The translations under genes were made by a program, and so were the position numbers. Below, one piece after another: positions 9,377 to 19,801 of a DNA stretch of 64,000 nucleotides. Each line of letters starts with the position of its first letter. Within the stretch, counting starts at the first letter, position 1. The DNA comes from Tsukamurella sp. 8F (lineage in GTDB: Bacteria; Actinomycetota; Actinomycetes; Mycobacteriales; Mycobacteriaceae), in assembly GCF_029167375.1 (NCBI RefSeq), contig NZ_JARFTP010000010.1:1-64000 (forward strand), read 5' to 3'. The notes beneath the pieces were generated by a model. The model made no database searches and was not told where the DNA came from. It saw only the letters and a list, made by a program, of their open reading frames with translations.

Positions 9377-9923
9377 ACTACTCGAGTACTGGTTCGGATC
9401 GGGGGACGGCGCCGTCCACACCTGGCGTTCCGCCGCGGACGGTGGCCACGTGCGGCTCGACTTCGATGGGGACGGGCGCGTCGACGACGCCATGATCGAC
9501 GTCGACGGGGACGGCCGCGCGGACCTCTCGGCGCTCGACCTCGACGACGACGGCGTGCTGGACGCATTCTTCGCCGACGACGGCACGGGCGTCTGGGGCC
9601 TGAGCCGCGAGGGGCCCCATCCCGGTCGGGCGCCGACCGCACCGGGTTCGACGCCCCCCGGCCCGGTCGCGTCGCCGGGCGGCTCCGGCGAAGCCGCGCG
9701 CACGAGGGCCACCGTCGACGCGGACGGTGACGGCTACGCGAACGACGTGGAAGCCGGGCCGATCGTGTGGTCGGGCGTCAGCACCAACCCCGACGAGTCC
9801 GGCGCCCGGCAGGTCTACGCCGACATCGACGGCGACGGGCAGCCCGATGTGGTGGTCTTCGACGCGGACGGGGACGGCGTCGCCGACGGCGCGGTCGCCC
9901 TCCACCGCACAGTCGAGCGGTGA
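9351..9923 (+). CDS. Asp-rich calcium-repeat protein (DUF6802-like)
   Basis: Acidic protein of up to 190 residues built on DxDGDG loops like those of EF-hands and thrombospondin type-3 repeats. They read DFDGDGRVDDAMIDVDGDGRAD, then DLDDDGVLDAFFADD, a Pro-rich linker, DADGDGYANDVE, and DIDGDGQPDVVVFDADGDGVADG. Each loop could hold one Ca2+. No signal peptide or membrane helix is seen, so export, if any, is not by an obvious Sec signal. Three in-frame ATGs (9351, 9360, 9366) are possible, none with a strong Shine-Dalgarno. All overlap the end of the MFS gene, which suggests translational coupling. Confidence 0.75.
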   Translation: MRPMGMGSELLEYWFGSGDGAVHTWRSAADGGHVRLDFDGDGRVDDAMIDVDGDGRADLSALDLDDDGVLDAFFADDGTGVWGLSREGPHPGRAPTAPGSTPPGPVASPGGSGEAARTRATVDADGDGYANDVEAGPIVWSGVSTNPDESGARQVYADIDGDGQPDVVVFDADGDGVADGAVALHRTVER

Positions 9924-9986
9924 CGGGAGCGCCGGAGGTACGGGACCCCCGACCATCGGCACCTCGCGCGCCGCCGTCGAACCGGA

Positions 9987-10913
9987 TCAGGCGCCGGTGA
10001 ACGGCACGACGGGATAGCAGGGGATGGGGCGGTCGCCGTCGTCGAGGGCGTTGAGCACCATGTACGCCACGCGACGGGAGCCGCATATCGCGAGATGGTC
10101 GGACAGGTCCACCGAGCACGTGTCCTGTACGACGATGTTGTGCACGGTGATTCCGGGCGGCCCCGGGACCTGGCCACTGCGGTAGGGGAGCACCAGCTCG
10201 TCGTAGCGGGTGGAGATGTTCCAGTACTCGATGCCCTCGAGATAGGGGGTTCCGCCGTCCCAGATCCGCTGCAACAGACTCGAACCCGGGAGCATTTCGC
10301 CGAGCGCGGCGAAGCCCGGTATCGATCGCTCGCCGAGGCCGAGCCTGCCGGCGACGGTCAGGGCCATACGCGCCAGGTCGCCTCCGGTGCCACGCCAGAG
10401 CGGTGCGAGCGAGACATACCGGCGGATGCGTGCCCCTCCGCCGAGTGCCTTCGCGTAGAAGGCGGGCACGAGCGTGCCCTGCGAGTGCCCGACGATGTCC
10501 ACCTGTGGCGCACCTGTCGCATCCAGAACCCGCTCGATGAACTCGCCGAGCTCTGCGGCACTGGCCTCGATCGACCGCATCCCGCCGATCTGGTTCAGCG
10601 GCCACCGCGCGCCCCGCACAGCGCCGTAGGTCAGCGCGAACACGCTGAAGCCCTCGTTCGCCAGAAGCGGCACATACGCTCCCCAGTTGGTCTGGCGCCC
10701 GCCGCCCGTCCCGTGCACGAGCACCACGGGCACGGGATGCTCCGGCGTCGGCTTCCGGTCGAAATCGTTCGAGCCGGGCAGAGATCCGCCCCGGCCCCGC
10801 AGCTCGTACGGGATACCCGCGAAGAAGTCGAAGTCCTCGCGCAAGCGGCCGGCGCCGGCGGGGTCGGCACCCACGCCGGCCGCAGGGCTCACACCTGCTG
10901 CTCCGCCCACCAT
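9987..10913 (-). CDS. Lipase / alpha-beta hydrolase (class 2 lipase type)
   Basis: Esterase or lipase of 308 residues with an alpha/beta-hydrolase fold. The oxyanion region reads VVLVHGTGGGRQTNWGAY, the nucleophile elbow is GHSQG, and a late SDHLAICGS segment supplies a likely catalytic His. Family: triacylglycerol lipase class 2 (PF01674 type). Two Cys pairs in the C-terminal third suggest an extracytoplasmic enzyme, yet no convincing signal peptide is seen. ATG at 10913 overlaps the end of pcnA by 25 bases, so the two are probably co-transcribed. A longer frame lies inside pcnA and is Arg-rich shadow sequence. Confidence 0.85.
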   Translation of the reverse strand: MVGGAAGVSPAAGVGADPAGAGRLREDFDFFAGIPYELRGRGGSLPGSNDFDRKPTPEHPVPVVLVHGTGGGRQTNWGAYVPLLANEGFSVFALTYGAVRGARWPLNQIGGMRSIEASAAELGEFIERVLDATGAPQVDIVGHSQGTLVPAFYAKALGGGARIRRYVSLAPLWRGTGGDLARMALTVAGRLGLGERSIPGFAALGEMLPGSSLLQRIWDGGTPYLEGIEYWNISTRYDELVLPYRSGQVPGPPGITVHNIVVQDTCSVDLSDHLAICGSRRVAYMVLNALDDGDRPIPCYPVVPFTGA

Positions 10914-12367
10914 CTGATGAGCTCGGCCTCGGCATCGTCGCGCTCCATCGGGCCGCGGTCCAGCCGCACCTCCTTCAGGTGGGACCACGCACGGCCGACG
11001 TCGGGACCGGGCTCCAGGCCGAGCAGCTCCATGATCGCGTTGCCATCGAGGTCGGGCCGCACGCGGTCGAGATCCTCCTGCTGCCGCAGACGCTCGATCC
11101 GGGCCTCGAGCTCGTCGTAGGTGGCCTGCAGTCTCGCCGCGCGGCGCTTGTTCCGGGTGGTGCAGTCGGCGCGCACCAGCTTGTGCAGGCGGGGCAGAAG
11201 GGGGCCGGCGTCGGCGACGTAGCGGCGGACCGCGGAGTCGGTCCACTGCCCGTCTCCGTAGCCGTGGAAGCGCAGGTGCAGGAACACCAGCCGCGACACG
11301 TCCTCTGTGACGGCCTTCGAGTAGGTGAGGGCGCGCATGCGCTTACGTGCCATCTTCGCGCCCACCACCTCGTGGTGGTGGAAGGAGACGCCGCCGTTCG
11401 GTTCGTGCCGACGGGTGGCGGGTTTGCCTATGTCGTGCAGCAGAGCGGCCCAGCGCAGGATCAGGTCCGGGTCGGAGTCCTCGAGGTCGATCGCCTGGCG
11501 CAGCACCGTCATGGAGTGCCAGAACACGTCTTTGTGTTGGTGGTGCTCGTCGATCGCGAGCTTCATCCCCGGAACCTCGGGCAGCACCCGGTCGGCGAGC
11601 CCGGAGTCGACGAGGAGGACGAGACCGTCGACGGGGTGATCGCCCAGAAGCAGCTTGTCGAGTTCGACTCGCACACGCTCGGGGGTGATGCGATCGATCT
11701 CGGCGCACATGTCGGTCATGGCCTGCCGGACTCGCGGCGCGACCGAGAAGCCCAGCTGCGAGACGAATCGCGCCGCGCGCAGCATGCGCAGGGGGTCGTC
11801 CGAGAAGGACTCCTCGGGGGTCGCGGGCGTGTCGATCAGCCCACCGAGCAGCGCGTCCATCCCGCCGAGCGGATCGTGGAACTCCTCGGCGCCGCCGCGC
11901 CCGACCCGGACGGCCATCGCGTTCACGGTGAAGTCACGACGGACCAGGTCGCCCACGAGCGTGTCGCCGTACCGGACCACCGGATTGCGCGACACGCGGT
12001 CGTACTGGTCCGCCCGGAACGTCGTGATCTCGAGCGTCTGCCCGCCGAACTCGGCAGACACGGTGCCGAACGCGATGCCGGTGTCCCACAGCGCGGCGGC
12101 CCAGCCGCGCAGTAGGTCCTGGACCTGCTCGGGCCGCGCGTCGGTCGTGAAGTCCAGATCGCTGGTCAGACGGCCCAGGACGGCGTCCCGGACCGACCCG
12201 CCCACCAGGTACAACTCGTGACCCGCGTCGGCGAACCGCGTGCCCAGCGGCACCAGCACATCGTCGAGTCCGCGCAGCGAGATCTGCGCCGCAGCGAGCA
12301 GCCGCGTACGCCGCTCGGCACGCGCCTGGTCGCGCTCAGCGCGCGCCTGGTCCCCGGTCTCGGTCAC
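10889..12367 (-). CDS. pcnA: CCA tRNA nucleotidyltransferase
   Basis: Adds or repairs the 3' CCA of tRNAs; needed here because tRNA-Ile in this window does not encode CCA. The protein has 492 residues. The nucleotidyltransferase head carries [20 protein letters not shown] with the metal-binding DxD, then [10 protein letters not shown], and the HD domain carries LLHDIGKP. It matches Rv3907c in size and position. The start is GTG at 12367, with TAGACT about 9 bases upstream and no Shine-Dalgarno. It is divergent from the NUDIX gene 77 bases away, an arrangement conserved in mycobacteria. Confidence 0.95.
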   Translation of the reverse strand: MTETGDQARAERDQARAERRTRLLAAAQISLRGLDDVLVPLGTRFADAGHELYLVGGSVRDAVLGRLTSDLDFTTDARPEQVQDLLRGWAAALWDTGIAFGTVSAEFGGQTLEITTFRADQYDRVSRNPVVRYGDTLVGDLVRRDFTVNAMAVRVGRGGAEEFHDPLGGMDALLGGLIDTPATPEESFSDDPLRMLRAARFVSQLGFSVAPRVRQAMTDMCAEIDRITPERVRVELDKLLLGDHPVDGLVLLVDSGLADRVLPEVPGMKLAIDEHHQHKDVFWHSMTVLRQAIDLEDSDPDLILRWAALLHDIGKPATRRHEPNGGVSFHHHEVVGAKMARKRMRALTYSKAVTEDVSRLVFLHLRFHGYGDGQWTDSAVRRYVADAGPLLPRLHKLVRADCTTRNKRRAARLQATYDELEARIERLRQQEDLDRVRPDLDGNAIMELLGLEPGPDVGRAWSHLKEVRLDRGPMERDDAEAELIRWWAEQQV

Positions 12368-12431
12368 GACCGGCGAGTCTACCGGCGGCGTCGAATCGTC
12401 TCGGGTGGCGTTCTCGGCACCCGACCACCAG

Positions 12432-12437
12432 TAGCAT
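12432..12437 (+). promoter_or_regulatory. -10 box of a likely leaderless promoter
   Basis: TAGCAT lies 7 bases before the GTG at 12445. The short gap and missing Shine-Dalgarno point to a leaderless transcript. Confidence 0.4.
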
Positions 12438-12444
12438 CGGCAAG

Positions 12445-13506
12445 GTGTCATCAGCAGAATCCGCCGATCCCGCCCGGCGTCAGCCGCGCCGGGAGTCGGG
12501 ACAGGGTCCTGCCGCCGGGCAGCCTGCCGACGCGTCCGCATCCGACGCGCCCCGGCCGCGCCGACGCCGCAGACGCGGCGGCAGGCGACGCTCCCGGGCC
12601 CAGCTCACCGCCGTGGTCGAGGACGGCCGCAGCACCCCCGCCGACGGTGCGGTCGACCGGGCCGCACCCGCCCGGCCGCAGCCCGACGATGCGCCGGCCG
12701 CCGAGCGCGCCGCGGGGGCGGACCGGACCCAGGGCCCGAAGCCGGGCGGCCAGCCCGACCGCCGGGCCCCGAAGCCCAAGGCCCGAGCACGGCAGCAGAC
12801 CCCCCAGCCCGAGTCCGGCCGCTCACGCCGGTCGTCCACCCAACGCACCGCCCGGAGACAGCGTCCGGACAACCGCGTCCGCACCGTCCGCGAGACGTCG
12901 GCCGGCGGCCTCGTCGTCTCCGGCCTCGAGTCGGGCGGCGCACTGGAGGCGGCCCTCATCGGCCGCACCGACCGCCGCGGACGCACCCTGTGGTCCCTGC
13001 CGAAGGGCCATATCGAGGTGGGTGAGACCGCCGAGCAGACCGCGATCCGAGAGATCGAGGAGGAGACCGGCCTCACCGGCTCGGTGCTCGCGCCGATCGG
13101 GAAGATCGACTACTGGTTCGCCGCCGAGGGTCGCCGCGTGCACAAGACGGTCCACCACTTCCTCCTGTCATGGACGTCGGGCGAGCTGTCGGCCGACGAC
13201 TACGAGGTCTCCGAGGTCGCCTGGGTGCCGCTCGCCGAACTCCCGACGCGGCTGACGTACTCGGACGAGCGCAAGCTCATCGCCGCTGCGCAGACCGTCA
13301 TCGAAGACATCGCAGGCGATCCGGACGCGCTCGAAGCACGTGCTGCGGCCGCCGCGCGCACCGAGCCGTCCGACTACGAGAAGGCCGCCGCCGAACGCAA
13401 CCGCCTGCGTAACGATCCGCAGGCGCCGCGGCCCCGCAGGCGCCGCGGCGGGCGGCGCGGCCGCGGGCGGCGCCGTCCCGACGCAGGGGAGGGCGGATCG
13501 TCGTGA
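12445..13506 (+). CDS. mutT4: NUDIX hydrolase (MutT4-like)
   Basis: Hydrolyses a nucleoside diphosphate-linked substrate; MutT-type family. The NUDIX box is perfect at about residues 190-212: [23 protein letters not shown]. The first 145 residues are a long basic, Pro/Arg-rich low-complexity region and the C-terminus is again Arg/Gly-rich ([14 protein letters not shown]), so the catalytic domain sits between two probably disordered nucleic-acid-binding-like tails. Total 353 residues, longer than Rv3908 because of these tails. Its stop codon overlaps the next GTG. Confidence 0.88.
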   Translation: MSSAESADPARRQPRRESGQGPAAGQPADASASDAPRPRRRRRRGGRRRSRAQLTAVVEDGRSTPADGAVDRAAPARPQPDDAPAAERAAGADRTQGPKPGGQPDRRAPKPKARARQQTPQPESGRSRRSSTQRTARRQRPDNRVRTVRETSAGGLVVSGLESGGALEAALIGRTDRRGRTLWSLPKGHIEVGETAEQTAIREIEEETGLTGSVLAPIGKIDYWFAAEGRRVHKTVHHFLLSWTSGELSADDYEVSEVAWVPLAELPTRLTYSDERKLIAAAQTVIEDIAGDPDALEARAAAAARTEPSDYEKAAAERNRLRNDPQAPRPRRRRGGRRGRGRRRPDAGEGGSS

Positions 13507-15992
13507 GGCGCGGGGCCAGCCTGCTGTGCGTGCTGTCCTGCCTCGTCGCGCTGATCGCGTGGGCCGCCCCGGCGGCGCTCGCGGGTATGCCCACGGCCCA
13601 GTTCGTGCGCATCGCCATCGATGAGATGACGCCCCGGACGGTCACGTCGACCTCGTCCAACACCGTCATCGTGACAGGCACCCTCACCAACTTCGGTGAC
13701 CGCGACGTATCCGACCTCCAGGTGCGGATGCAGCGCGCACCGGTGGTGACGCAGTCTTCGCAGATCCGGTCCACCCTGGTGGCGGACAACAACACATACG
13801 ACACCGTCGGCCGGTTCCAGCGGATCTCGAAGGTTCTGCACCCCGGTCAGTCGACGTCGTTCGCGGTGTCGATGCCGCTGCGATCGGACGCGACCACCAC
13901 GGGGCCGACGCTGGGAATCGACCGGCCCGGCGTCTTCCCGCTGCTCGTGAACGTCAACGGCAAGCCCGCCTACGGCGGCGTCGCACGGCTCGACGACGCA
14001 CGGACCATGCTCTCGGTGCTGTCCCTGCCACCGCAGGCCGGCGAGGACGACGAACCCGTACCGTCTGCACCCGACTCGATGGATCACGCGGTCACCACGT
14101 CGCCGGCCCGCCTGACGATGCTGTGGCCGCTCGCCGACAACCCCAAGCTCGCCGCCGGCGTGCCCGGCGGCGGTGACACGCCGGTGCGGCTCGTCGACGA
14201 CGCACTCGCCGGATCCTTGGGGAAGGGCGGCCGGCTCTACGGCCTGCTCGATGAATACGACCAGGCGACGCGCGGTAACGACCCCGGTGCGCAGGCCCTG
14301 CGCACCGGCTCGTGTCTGGCAATCGACCCCGACCTGCTCGTGACGGTGCAGACCATGACGGGGGACTACCTCGTCTCCCGCGATCCGGCCGACGCGCGAG
14401 GCCCGACGCGCCCCGGTAGCGGCTCGGCCGCGGCCTCCGCCTGGCTGGCCCGGCTGCGCACCGTCGCGGCGCGGTCGTGCACCGTCGCGCTCCCGTTCGG
14501 CCAGGCCGACCTCGAGGCCCTTAAGCAGGTCGGTGACACCGACCTGTATCGCTCCGCGCTGGACACTCCGGCGGACGTCGTCGACTCCCTCCTTGGCGTG
14601 AAGTCCCAGCGCGGAATCGCGGTGCCGTCGTCGGGCGCCCTGGCAGCCGGGGGCGCCGACGTGCTGAGGGCCGCCCAGACGTCGTCGGCGGTGCTCGCCG
14701 CCACATCCGTCCAACCGCACCGCTCCGCCGATGGGTCCGTGGGCACGGGGATCGTCGGGATCGGACAGGGCCTGGCCGCAGCGACCTTCGATCCGAACAT
14801 CACCACCGCCCTGGCGGCCATGGGCAGCGGCACCGACGAGGCGGGTGTGCGCCCGGCCTCGACGGGGACCACGCCCGCCTCTTATCGCTTCCCACTCACC
14901 GAGGAGTCGCAGGCGTCGCGGCGCTTCGCCGCCGTGGGCGCGGTGCTGCAGCCCGGTCTCGATCCCACGCAACGGACCGCCCCCCGTGGCGGCGCGCCCG
15001 TCACGACCGAGCCCGACCCGATCGGCACGACGATCGACGGACGTACCGAGCTGATCGTGCCCCCGCAGATCTGGGCGGCGTCGGCGAGTGACGCGCGTGC
15101 CGTGCTCTCGGCAGCCACCACCCTGCTGACCAGCGGCCTCGCAATGCCCCGGTCGTTCCAGGATCTGGCTCAGAACGTGCAGAACGCAGCGAAGTCGCCC
15201 CCCATGGGCACCACGCTGCGTCGGCCGCCCGGCATCGCGAACGGGACCGTGCCGGCCGCCGTCGTGAACTCGGCTCGCACATACCTCGCCCGGCTGGACC
15301 AACTGAGCGGATCGCTCGTCGACGTACCGAAGTCCCCGCTCACGGTCGTCCGGTACACGTCGCCTCTGCGGGAGGACGCGATCCGCGCCCTACGGTTCTC
15401 CCCGAATCGCGCGGCCGCCGACGGCGACGCGTACATCCGTCTGAGCGCCGCGCAGGCGTCCCTGGACGCGCAGATCGGTTCGGTCAACATCCTCGCGCCC
15501 GGCGGCACGTACACGCTGGCGTCCAACAAGGCGCCCCTGTTGCTCGTCGCCCGCAACGATCTGCCGCTACCGATCCGCACACGAGTGCGCTGGGCCGCGC
15601 CGGACGGCGTCGAGATCGACAGCCGCCAGACCCAGGAGCTACCGCCGCGCGGCACCCGGCAGCTCGAGCTGCCGACGACGGTGAACTTCTCCCGGCAGAT
15701 CGCCGTCGACCTGTCGCTGCACACGACCACCGGCATCGACCTCGGAAAGCCGATCCGCGTCTCGGTGCACTCCAACGCGTACGGGAAGGTGCTCTTCCTC
15801 ATCACCTGCGGGGCGGGAGCGCTGCTGGTGCTGCTTGCCGGGCGCCGCCTGTGGCACCGCTTCCGCGGCCGCCCGGACCGCGCCGACGAGGACCGGCCGC
15901 CCGCCGACGAACACGCCCGGCGGATGGCCAACAGTTACAGTGCGCATACCCGGCCGGACCGGCCCCCGAACGACCGTCACGAGGAGTCATGA
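13503..15992 (+). CDS. DUF6049 family secreted/membrane protein (Rv3909-like)
   Basis: Large extracytoplasmic protein of 829 residues. An N-terminal signal peptide ([20 protein letters not shown]) is followed by a beta-rich domain with a [17 protein letters not shown] stretch. A long middle region carries repeated Asp/Ala-rich segments, and one C-terminal helix ([18 protein letters not shown]) is followed by a basic cytosolic tail. Topology: outside domain, single anchor. It sits between mutT4 and murJ as in all mycobacteria, overlapping both by GTGA/ATGA, so it is translationally coupled to the lipid II flippase. A cell-wall role is inferred from that context only. Confidence 0.88.
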   Translation: MRRGASLLCVLSCLVALIAWAAPAALAGMPTAQFVRIAIDEMTPRTVTSTSSNTVIVTGTLTNFGDRDVSDLQVRMQRAPVVTQSSQIRSTLVADNNTYDTVGRFQRISKVLHPGQSTSFAVSMPLRSDATTTGPTLGIDRPGVFPLLVNVNGKPAYGGVARLDDARTMLSVLSLPPQAGEDDEPVPSAPDSMDHAVTTSPARLTMLWPLADNPKLAAGVPGGGDTPVRLVDDALAGSLGKGGRLYGLLDEYDQATRGNDPGAQALRTGSCLAIDPDLLVTVQTMTGDYLVSRDPADARGPTRPGSGSAAASAWLARLRTVAARSCTVALPFGQADLEALKQVGDTDLYRSALDTPADVVDSLLGVKSQRGIAVPSSGALAAGGADVLRAAQTSSAVLAATSVQPHRSADGSVGTGIVGIGQGLAAATFDPNITTALAAMGSGTDEAGVRPASTGTTPASYRFPLTEESQASRRFAAVGAVLQPGLDPTQRTAPRGGAPVTTEPDPIGTTIDGRTELIVPPQIWAASASDARAVLSAATTLLTSGLAMPRSFQDLAQNVQNAAKSPPMGTTLRRPPGIANGTVPAAVVNSARTYLARLDQLSGSLVDVPKSPLTVVRYTSPLREDAIRALRFSPNRAAADGDAYIRLSAAQASLDAQIGSVNILAPGGTYTLASNKAPLLLVARNDLPLPIRTRVRWAAPDGVEIDSRQTQELPPRGTRQLELPTTVNFSRQIAVDLSLHTTTGIDLGKPIRVSVHSNAYGKVLFLITCGAGALLVLLAGRRLWHRFRGRPDRADEDRPPADEHARRMANSYSAHTRPDRPPNDRHEES

Positions 15993-18900
15993 GCCGAGCA
16001 ACACCAAGGCGCATCGAACCTTCCGGCCCCACGGAACCGCAGGGCGATTCGTCACAATCCAACGCCTCGCTGGTCTCGTCATCCGGCTCGCTCGCGGTAG
16101 CCACGCTCGTGTCGCGCGTGACCGGCTTCGCTCGCATGCTGCTCGTGGTCGCGATCCTGGGACCCGCGATCACATCGGCGTTCTCGGTCGCGAACGCGAT
16201 GCCGCAGCAGATCTCCGAGCTCGTGGTCGGTCAGGTGCTCACGGCGCTGGTGGTGCCGGTGCTGGTGCGAGCGGAGCTGGAGGACTCCGACCGGGGACAG
16301 GCGTTCTTCGAGCGCTTGTTCACCATGGCACTGACGGTGCTCGGCATCGCCCTGGCGCTGTCGCTGGCGCTGTCTCCGGTGCTGGTCTGGATACTCGTCG
16401 GGGACAGCAAGGTCAGCTCGTCGCTGACTCAGGCGCTGGTCGTCATGTTCCTGCCGCAGCTGCTCTTCTACGGCCTGTCGGCACTGTTCAGCGCGGTGCT
16501 CAACGTGCACGGCTCGTTCCGCCCCGGCGCGTGGGCGCCGGTCGCGTGCAACGCCGTCCAGATCACGACGCTCGTCGCATACGCCCTGGCACCCGGCGAG
16601 CTGACCATCGATCCGGTGCGTATGGGCGAGCCGAAGCTGCTCATCCTGGGCATCGGTAGCACCCTCGGCGTCGTCGCCCAGGCAGCCGCGCTGCTGCCCG
16701 CCCTGCGGCGTTCCGGAATCAAGCTGCGGCTGCGCTGGGGCATCGACGAACGTCTCAAGCACTTCGGCGCGATGGGCCTCGCGATCGTCATCTACGTGGC
16801 GATCTCGATCGCGGGCGCCTACGTCGCGACGCCTGTCGCGGCACATGCCTCGGCCTCCGGTCCCGCGATCTACCAGTACGCGTTCACGGTGCTGCAGCTG
16901 CCGAACGGCGTGATCGCCGTAGCGCTGCTGACGGCCATCATGCCGCGCCTGTCCCGTAACGCGGCCCGCGGCAATCGCGAGGCGGTCATCGACGACCTCT
17001 CGGTGGCCACCCGGCTGACGATGGTCGCCCTCATCCCCATCGTCGTGTTCACCACGTTCTTCGGCGAAGCGATCGGGCGCGCACTGTTCCACTACGGCCG
17101 GATGGACGCCGCCGTCGCCACCCACCTCGGTACGGCACTCTCGTTCCAGGCATTCATGCTCATCCCGTACGCGATGGTGATGATCCACCTGCGCGTGTTC
17201 TACGCGCAGGAACGGCCGTGGACGCCGACCCTGATCATCCTCGCGATCACGGGCGTCAAGGCCGTGTTGTCCCTCGCCGTGCCGCACTTCGTCGACGACG
17301 GCTTCCGCGTGGTCGAGCTGCTCGGCACCGTCACGGGTATCGCGTTCATCGCGGGCTCGGTGATGGGCTGGATCCTGCTGCGCCGCGAGTTCGGACGGCT
17401 GCAGCTGACCAACGTCCGGCGCACGATGATCCTGACGGCACTCGCCTCAGTCCTCGTGACCGGTGTGCTGTGGGCGGTCTTCCGACTCCGCCCTGCACAG
17501 TGGCTCGCGCTCGACGCCGGGCCGATCGGCGCGCTCGTCTACCTGGCCTTCGCAGGCGTGCTGACGCTCGTCCTCACGTACGCGGTCCTCGCCTACATCG
17601 GCGTGCCGGACGTGCTCGCGATCATCGCGCCCCTACGCCGCATCGCCGGTAGGTTCGTGCCGGCGCTACGGCCGTCCGAGGAGTCCCGCCGGGAGGACGA
17701 CGCCGAACGCCGCGAGGAGATCACAGCCCAGTTGCCGCGGATCGCCGACGATATCCACCTCCCGTATGCTGGCCGCAGCTATGTCCCGCGCCCAACGGAG
17801 GCGCAGGTCGGAGGGTATTCGACCGGATATCGCTACCGAAGAAGAGGAGCCTTCGCAGTGACCGACGAGAGCTCGGGGAGCGGGGACACGCCCCGCACAT
17901 CGGCACCGTCGACGGCCGACGGCCCGGCCCCGCAGTCCGGCCGCCCCGGCCCGTCGGGCGGCCAGCCACCCTCGGGCGACAAGGCCGCCGGGCCGACGCC
18001 CCCGGGAGGCACCCCCGTGCCCGACAGCGGGGCGCAGCGTATCCCGGGCAACCCGGTCCCCAAGACTCCGCTGCCGTCCGAGCGCGCAGGCGGAATGCGG
18101 CCCTCGTCGGATCCACGTGACCCACAGTTCCGTGCGGGCGGCGCGGGCGGTCCGGCTGCCGGCGCACCGCGTGATGGCGGCAGCCCCCCGGCGCGGCCCG
18201 GCTCACCGGCCGTCCGGCGCGGCCCGAAACTGATCCCGGGCGCCGTCGTCGCAGGCGGCAGGTACCGACTGATCGAGCACCACGGCGGGATTCGCGGCCT
18301 GCAGTTCTGGCAGGCCCGGGACATCAACCTGGACCGGGACGTCGCGCTCACCTTCGTCGACTCGGAGCAACGCGCACCCGTGCCCGAGCGGGGCGAGCAG
18401 ATCAGCCTGCGCGGCGACGGCCCGCAGTCCATCCTGTCCCGCACACTGCGGCTCGGCCGCGTGCACTCCAACGGGCTCGCGCGGGTGCTCGACGTGGTAC
18501 GCGGCAGCTCGGGGGGCATCGTCGTCGCCGAGTGGGTGCCGTCCAGTTCGCTCGTGGAGGTCGCCGGGACACACCCGTCGGCGATCGGCGCGGCGAAGGC
18601 CGTGCGCTCGCTGGCCGCGGCCGCGGAGAGCGCGCACCGCGCGGGCGCAGCACTCTCGATCGACCACCCCGACCGGATCCGGATCAGCCAGGACGGCCAC
18701 GCCTTCCTCGCGTTCCCGGGCACACTAGCGGACGCGACCGACGAGTCCGACGTCCGCGGCCTGGGCGCCGTACTCTACGCGCTGCTGCTCGAGCGGTGGC
18801 CGCTCGACGGTGAGAAGGGTATGTCGATCGCGACGGGCGGGCCGGCCGTGGGCGGGCTCGCAGGCGCCGACGCGGCCGCCGACGGCAATCCGATCGAGCC

Positions 18901-19801
18901 GCGGGAGGCCAAGCGCGACGTGCCTTTCGAGATCTCGGCCGTTGCCAGCCGCAGCCTGCAGGGCGGACAGGGCATCCGCACCGCCGCTGCGGTGCAGCAG
19001 CTGCTCGATCAGGCTTCGGTCGTGGACGTCAAGACGGACATGATCAATCGCGTGGGCAGCGAGCCCGCACCTGCGAAGGCAGGAGCGGGCGCCGGCCAGG
19101 TCCGCCGCAATCGGTTCGAGTCCGCGCGTGACAGCGTCATCGGCACGGGCGAGACCAAGAAGCGCAACGTGCCGCTCCTGGTGATCGGCGTGTGCGCCGT
19201 GGTGCTGGTGATCCTGCTACTACTCGGCTGGCTGCTCAGTTGGTTCGCGCCCAGCGGGGGAGATCCCCAGCAGTCCATCCAGGACCTGTACCCGAGCTCT
19301 TCTGTGTCTGCGCCCACGCCCGGGCGTTCCGATGCGTCCGCCGCCCCGGCGGCCTCGCCCCTGCGCGCGACGGACATCTCGATCGTGGACTTCTCCGGTA
19401 ACCCGGACTCACCCGTGAACCTGCGGAACGTCCTGACCGGGACGGGTAAGCCCTGGTCCACCGAGGACTACCGCAGCGGGCCGATGTTCGGGAACCTCAA
19501 GAAGGGTCTCGGGTTGATGCTGACCCTCGACCGAGCGGCATCGGTCTCCGGCGGCACCATCGTGTCGTCGAGCCCCGGTTCGACGGTGGAGGTCCGTACG
19601 TCCCCGACCGCGACCGTATCGTCGCTCGAGCAGACTTCCGCCGTCTGGTCCGGGACATTGCGCGACGGCACAACACCTTTCAGCGCGCGCCCCGGCGCCG
19701 CCAAGACGCGATACGTACTCGTGTGGATCACCGGCCTCACTCGCAACGACTCCGGCTCCTGGTCGACCTCGATCGCAGGCGTCACACTCCAGGGTTCGTG
19801 A
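15989..19801 (+). CDS. murJ: Lipid II flippase MurJ fused to a pseudokinase and extracellular domain
   Basis: Flips lipid II across the membrane for peptidoglycan synthesis. Of 1270 residues, roughly 25-560 are the multi-helix MviN/MurJ domain (SLAVATLVSRVTGFARMLL, then YQYAFTVLQLPNGVIAVALL). A Pro/Gly-rich disordered linker follows to about 740, then a kinase-like domain (GGRYRLIEHHGGIRGLQFWQ) without an HRD/DFG catalytic set, a helix (VPLLVIGVCAVVLVILLLLG) and an outer beta-rich domain. The architecture equals Rv3910, whose pseudokinase is a PknB substrate that recruits FhaA; that part is known from mycobacteria. ATG overlaps the previous stop (ATGA), with GAGGAG upstream. Confidence 0.94.
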   Translation: MSRATPRRIEPSGPTEPQGDSSQSNASLVSSSGSLAVATLVSRVTGFARMLLVVAILGPAITSAFSVANAMPQQISELVVGQVLTALVVPVLVRAELEDSDRGQAFFERLFTMALTVLGIALALSLALSPVLVWILVGDSKVSSSLTQALVVMFLPQLLFYGLSALFSAVLNVHGSFRPGAWAPVACNAVQITTLVAYALAPGELTIDPVRMGEPKLLILGIGSTLGVVAQAAALLPALRRSGIKLRLRWGIDERLKHFGAMGLAIVIYVAISIAGAYVATPVAAHASASGPAIYQYAFTVLQLPNGVIAVALLTAIMPRLSRNAARGNREAVIDDLSVATRLTMVALIPIVVFTTFFGEAIGRALFHYGRMDAAVATHLGTALSFQAFMLIPYAMVMIHLRVFYAQERPWTPTLIILAITGVKAVLSLAVPHFVDDGFRVVELLGTVTGIAFIAGSVMGWILLRREFGRLQLTNVRRTMILTALASVLVTGVLWAVFRLRPAQWLALDAGPIGALVYLAFAGVLTLVLTYAVLAYIGVPDVLAIIAPLRRIAGRFVPALRPSEESRREDDAERREEITAQLPRIADDIHLPYAGRSYVPRPTEAQVGGYSTGYRYRRRGAFAVTDESSGSGDTPRTSAPSTADGPAPQSGRPGPSGGQPPSGDKAAGPTPPGGTPVPDSGAQRIPGNPVPKTPLPSERAGGMRPSSDPRDPQFRAGGAGGPAAGAPRDGGSPPARPGSPAVRRGPKLIPGAVVAGGRYRLIEHHGGIRGLQFWQARDINLDRDVALTFVDSEQRAPVPERGEQISLRGDGPQSILSRTLRLGRVHSNGLARVLDVVRGSSGGIVVAEWVPSSSLVEVAGTHPSAIGAAKAVRSLAAAAESAHRAGAALSIDHPDRIRISQDGHAFLAFPGTLADATDESDVRGLGAVLYALLLERWPLDGEKGMSIATGGPAVGGLAGADAAADGNPIEPREAKRDVPFEISAVASRSLQGGQGIRTAAAVQQLLDQASVVDVKTDMINRVGSEPAPAKAGAGAGQVRRNRFESARDSVIGTGETKKRNVPLLVIGVCAVVLVILLLLGWLLSWFAPSGGDPQQSIQDLYPSSSVSAPTPGRSDASAAPAASPLRATDISIVDFSGNPDSPVNLRNVLTGTGKPWSTEDYRSGPMFGNLKKGLGLMLTLDRAASVSGGTIVSSSPGSTVEVRTSPTATVSSLEQTSAVWSGTLRDGTTPFSARPGAAKTRYVLVWITGLTRNDSGSWSTSIAGVTLQGS

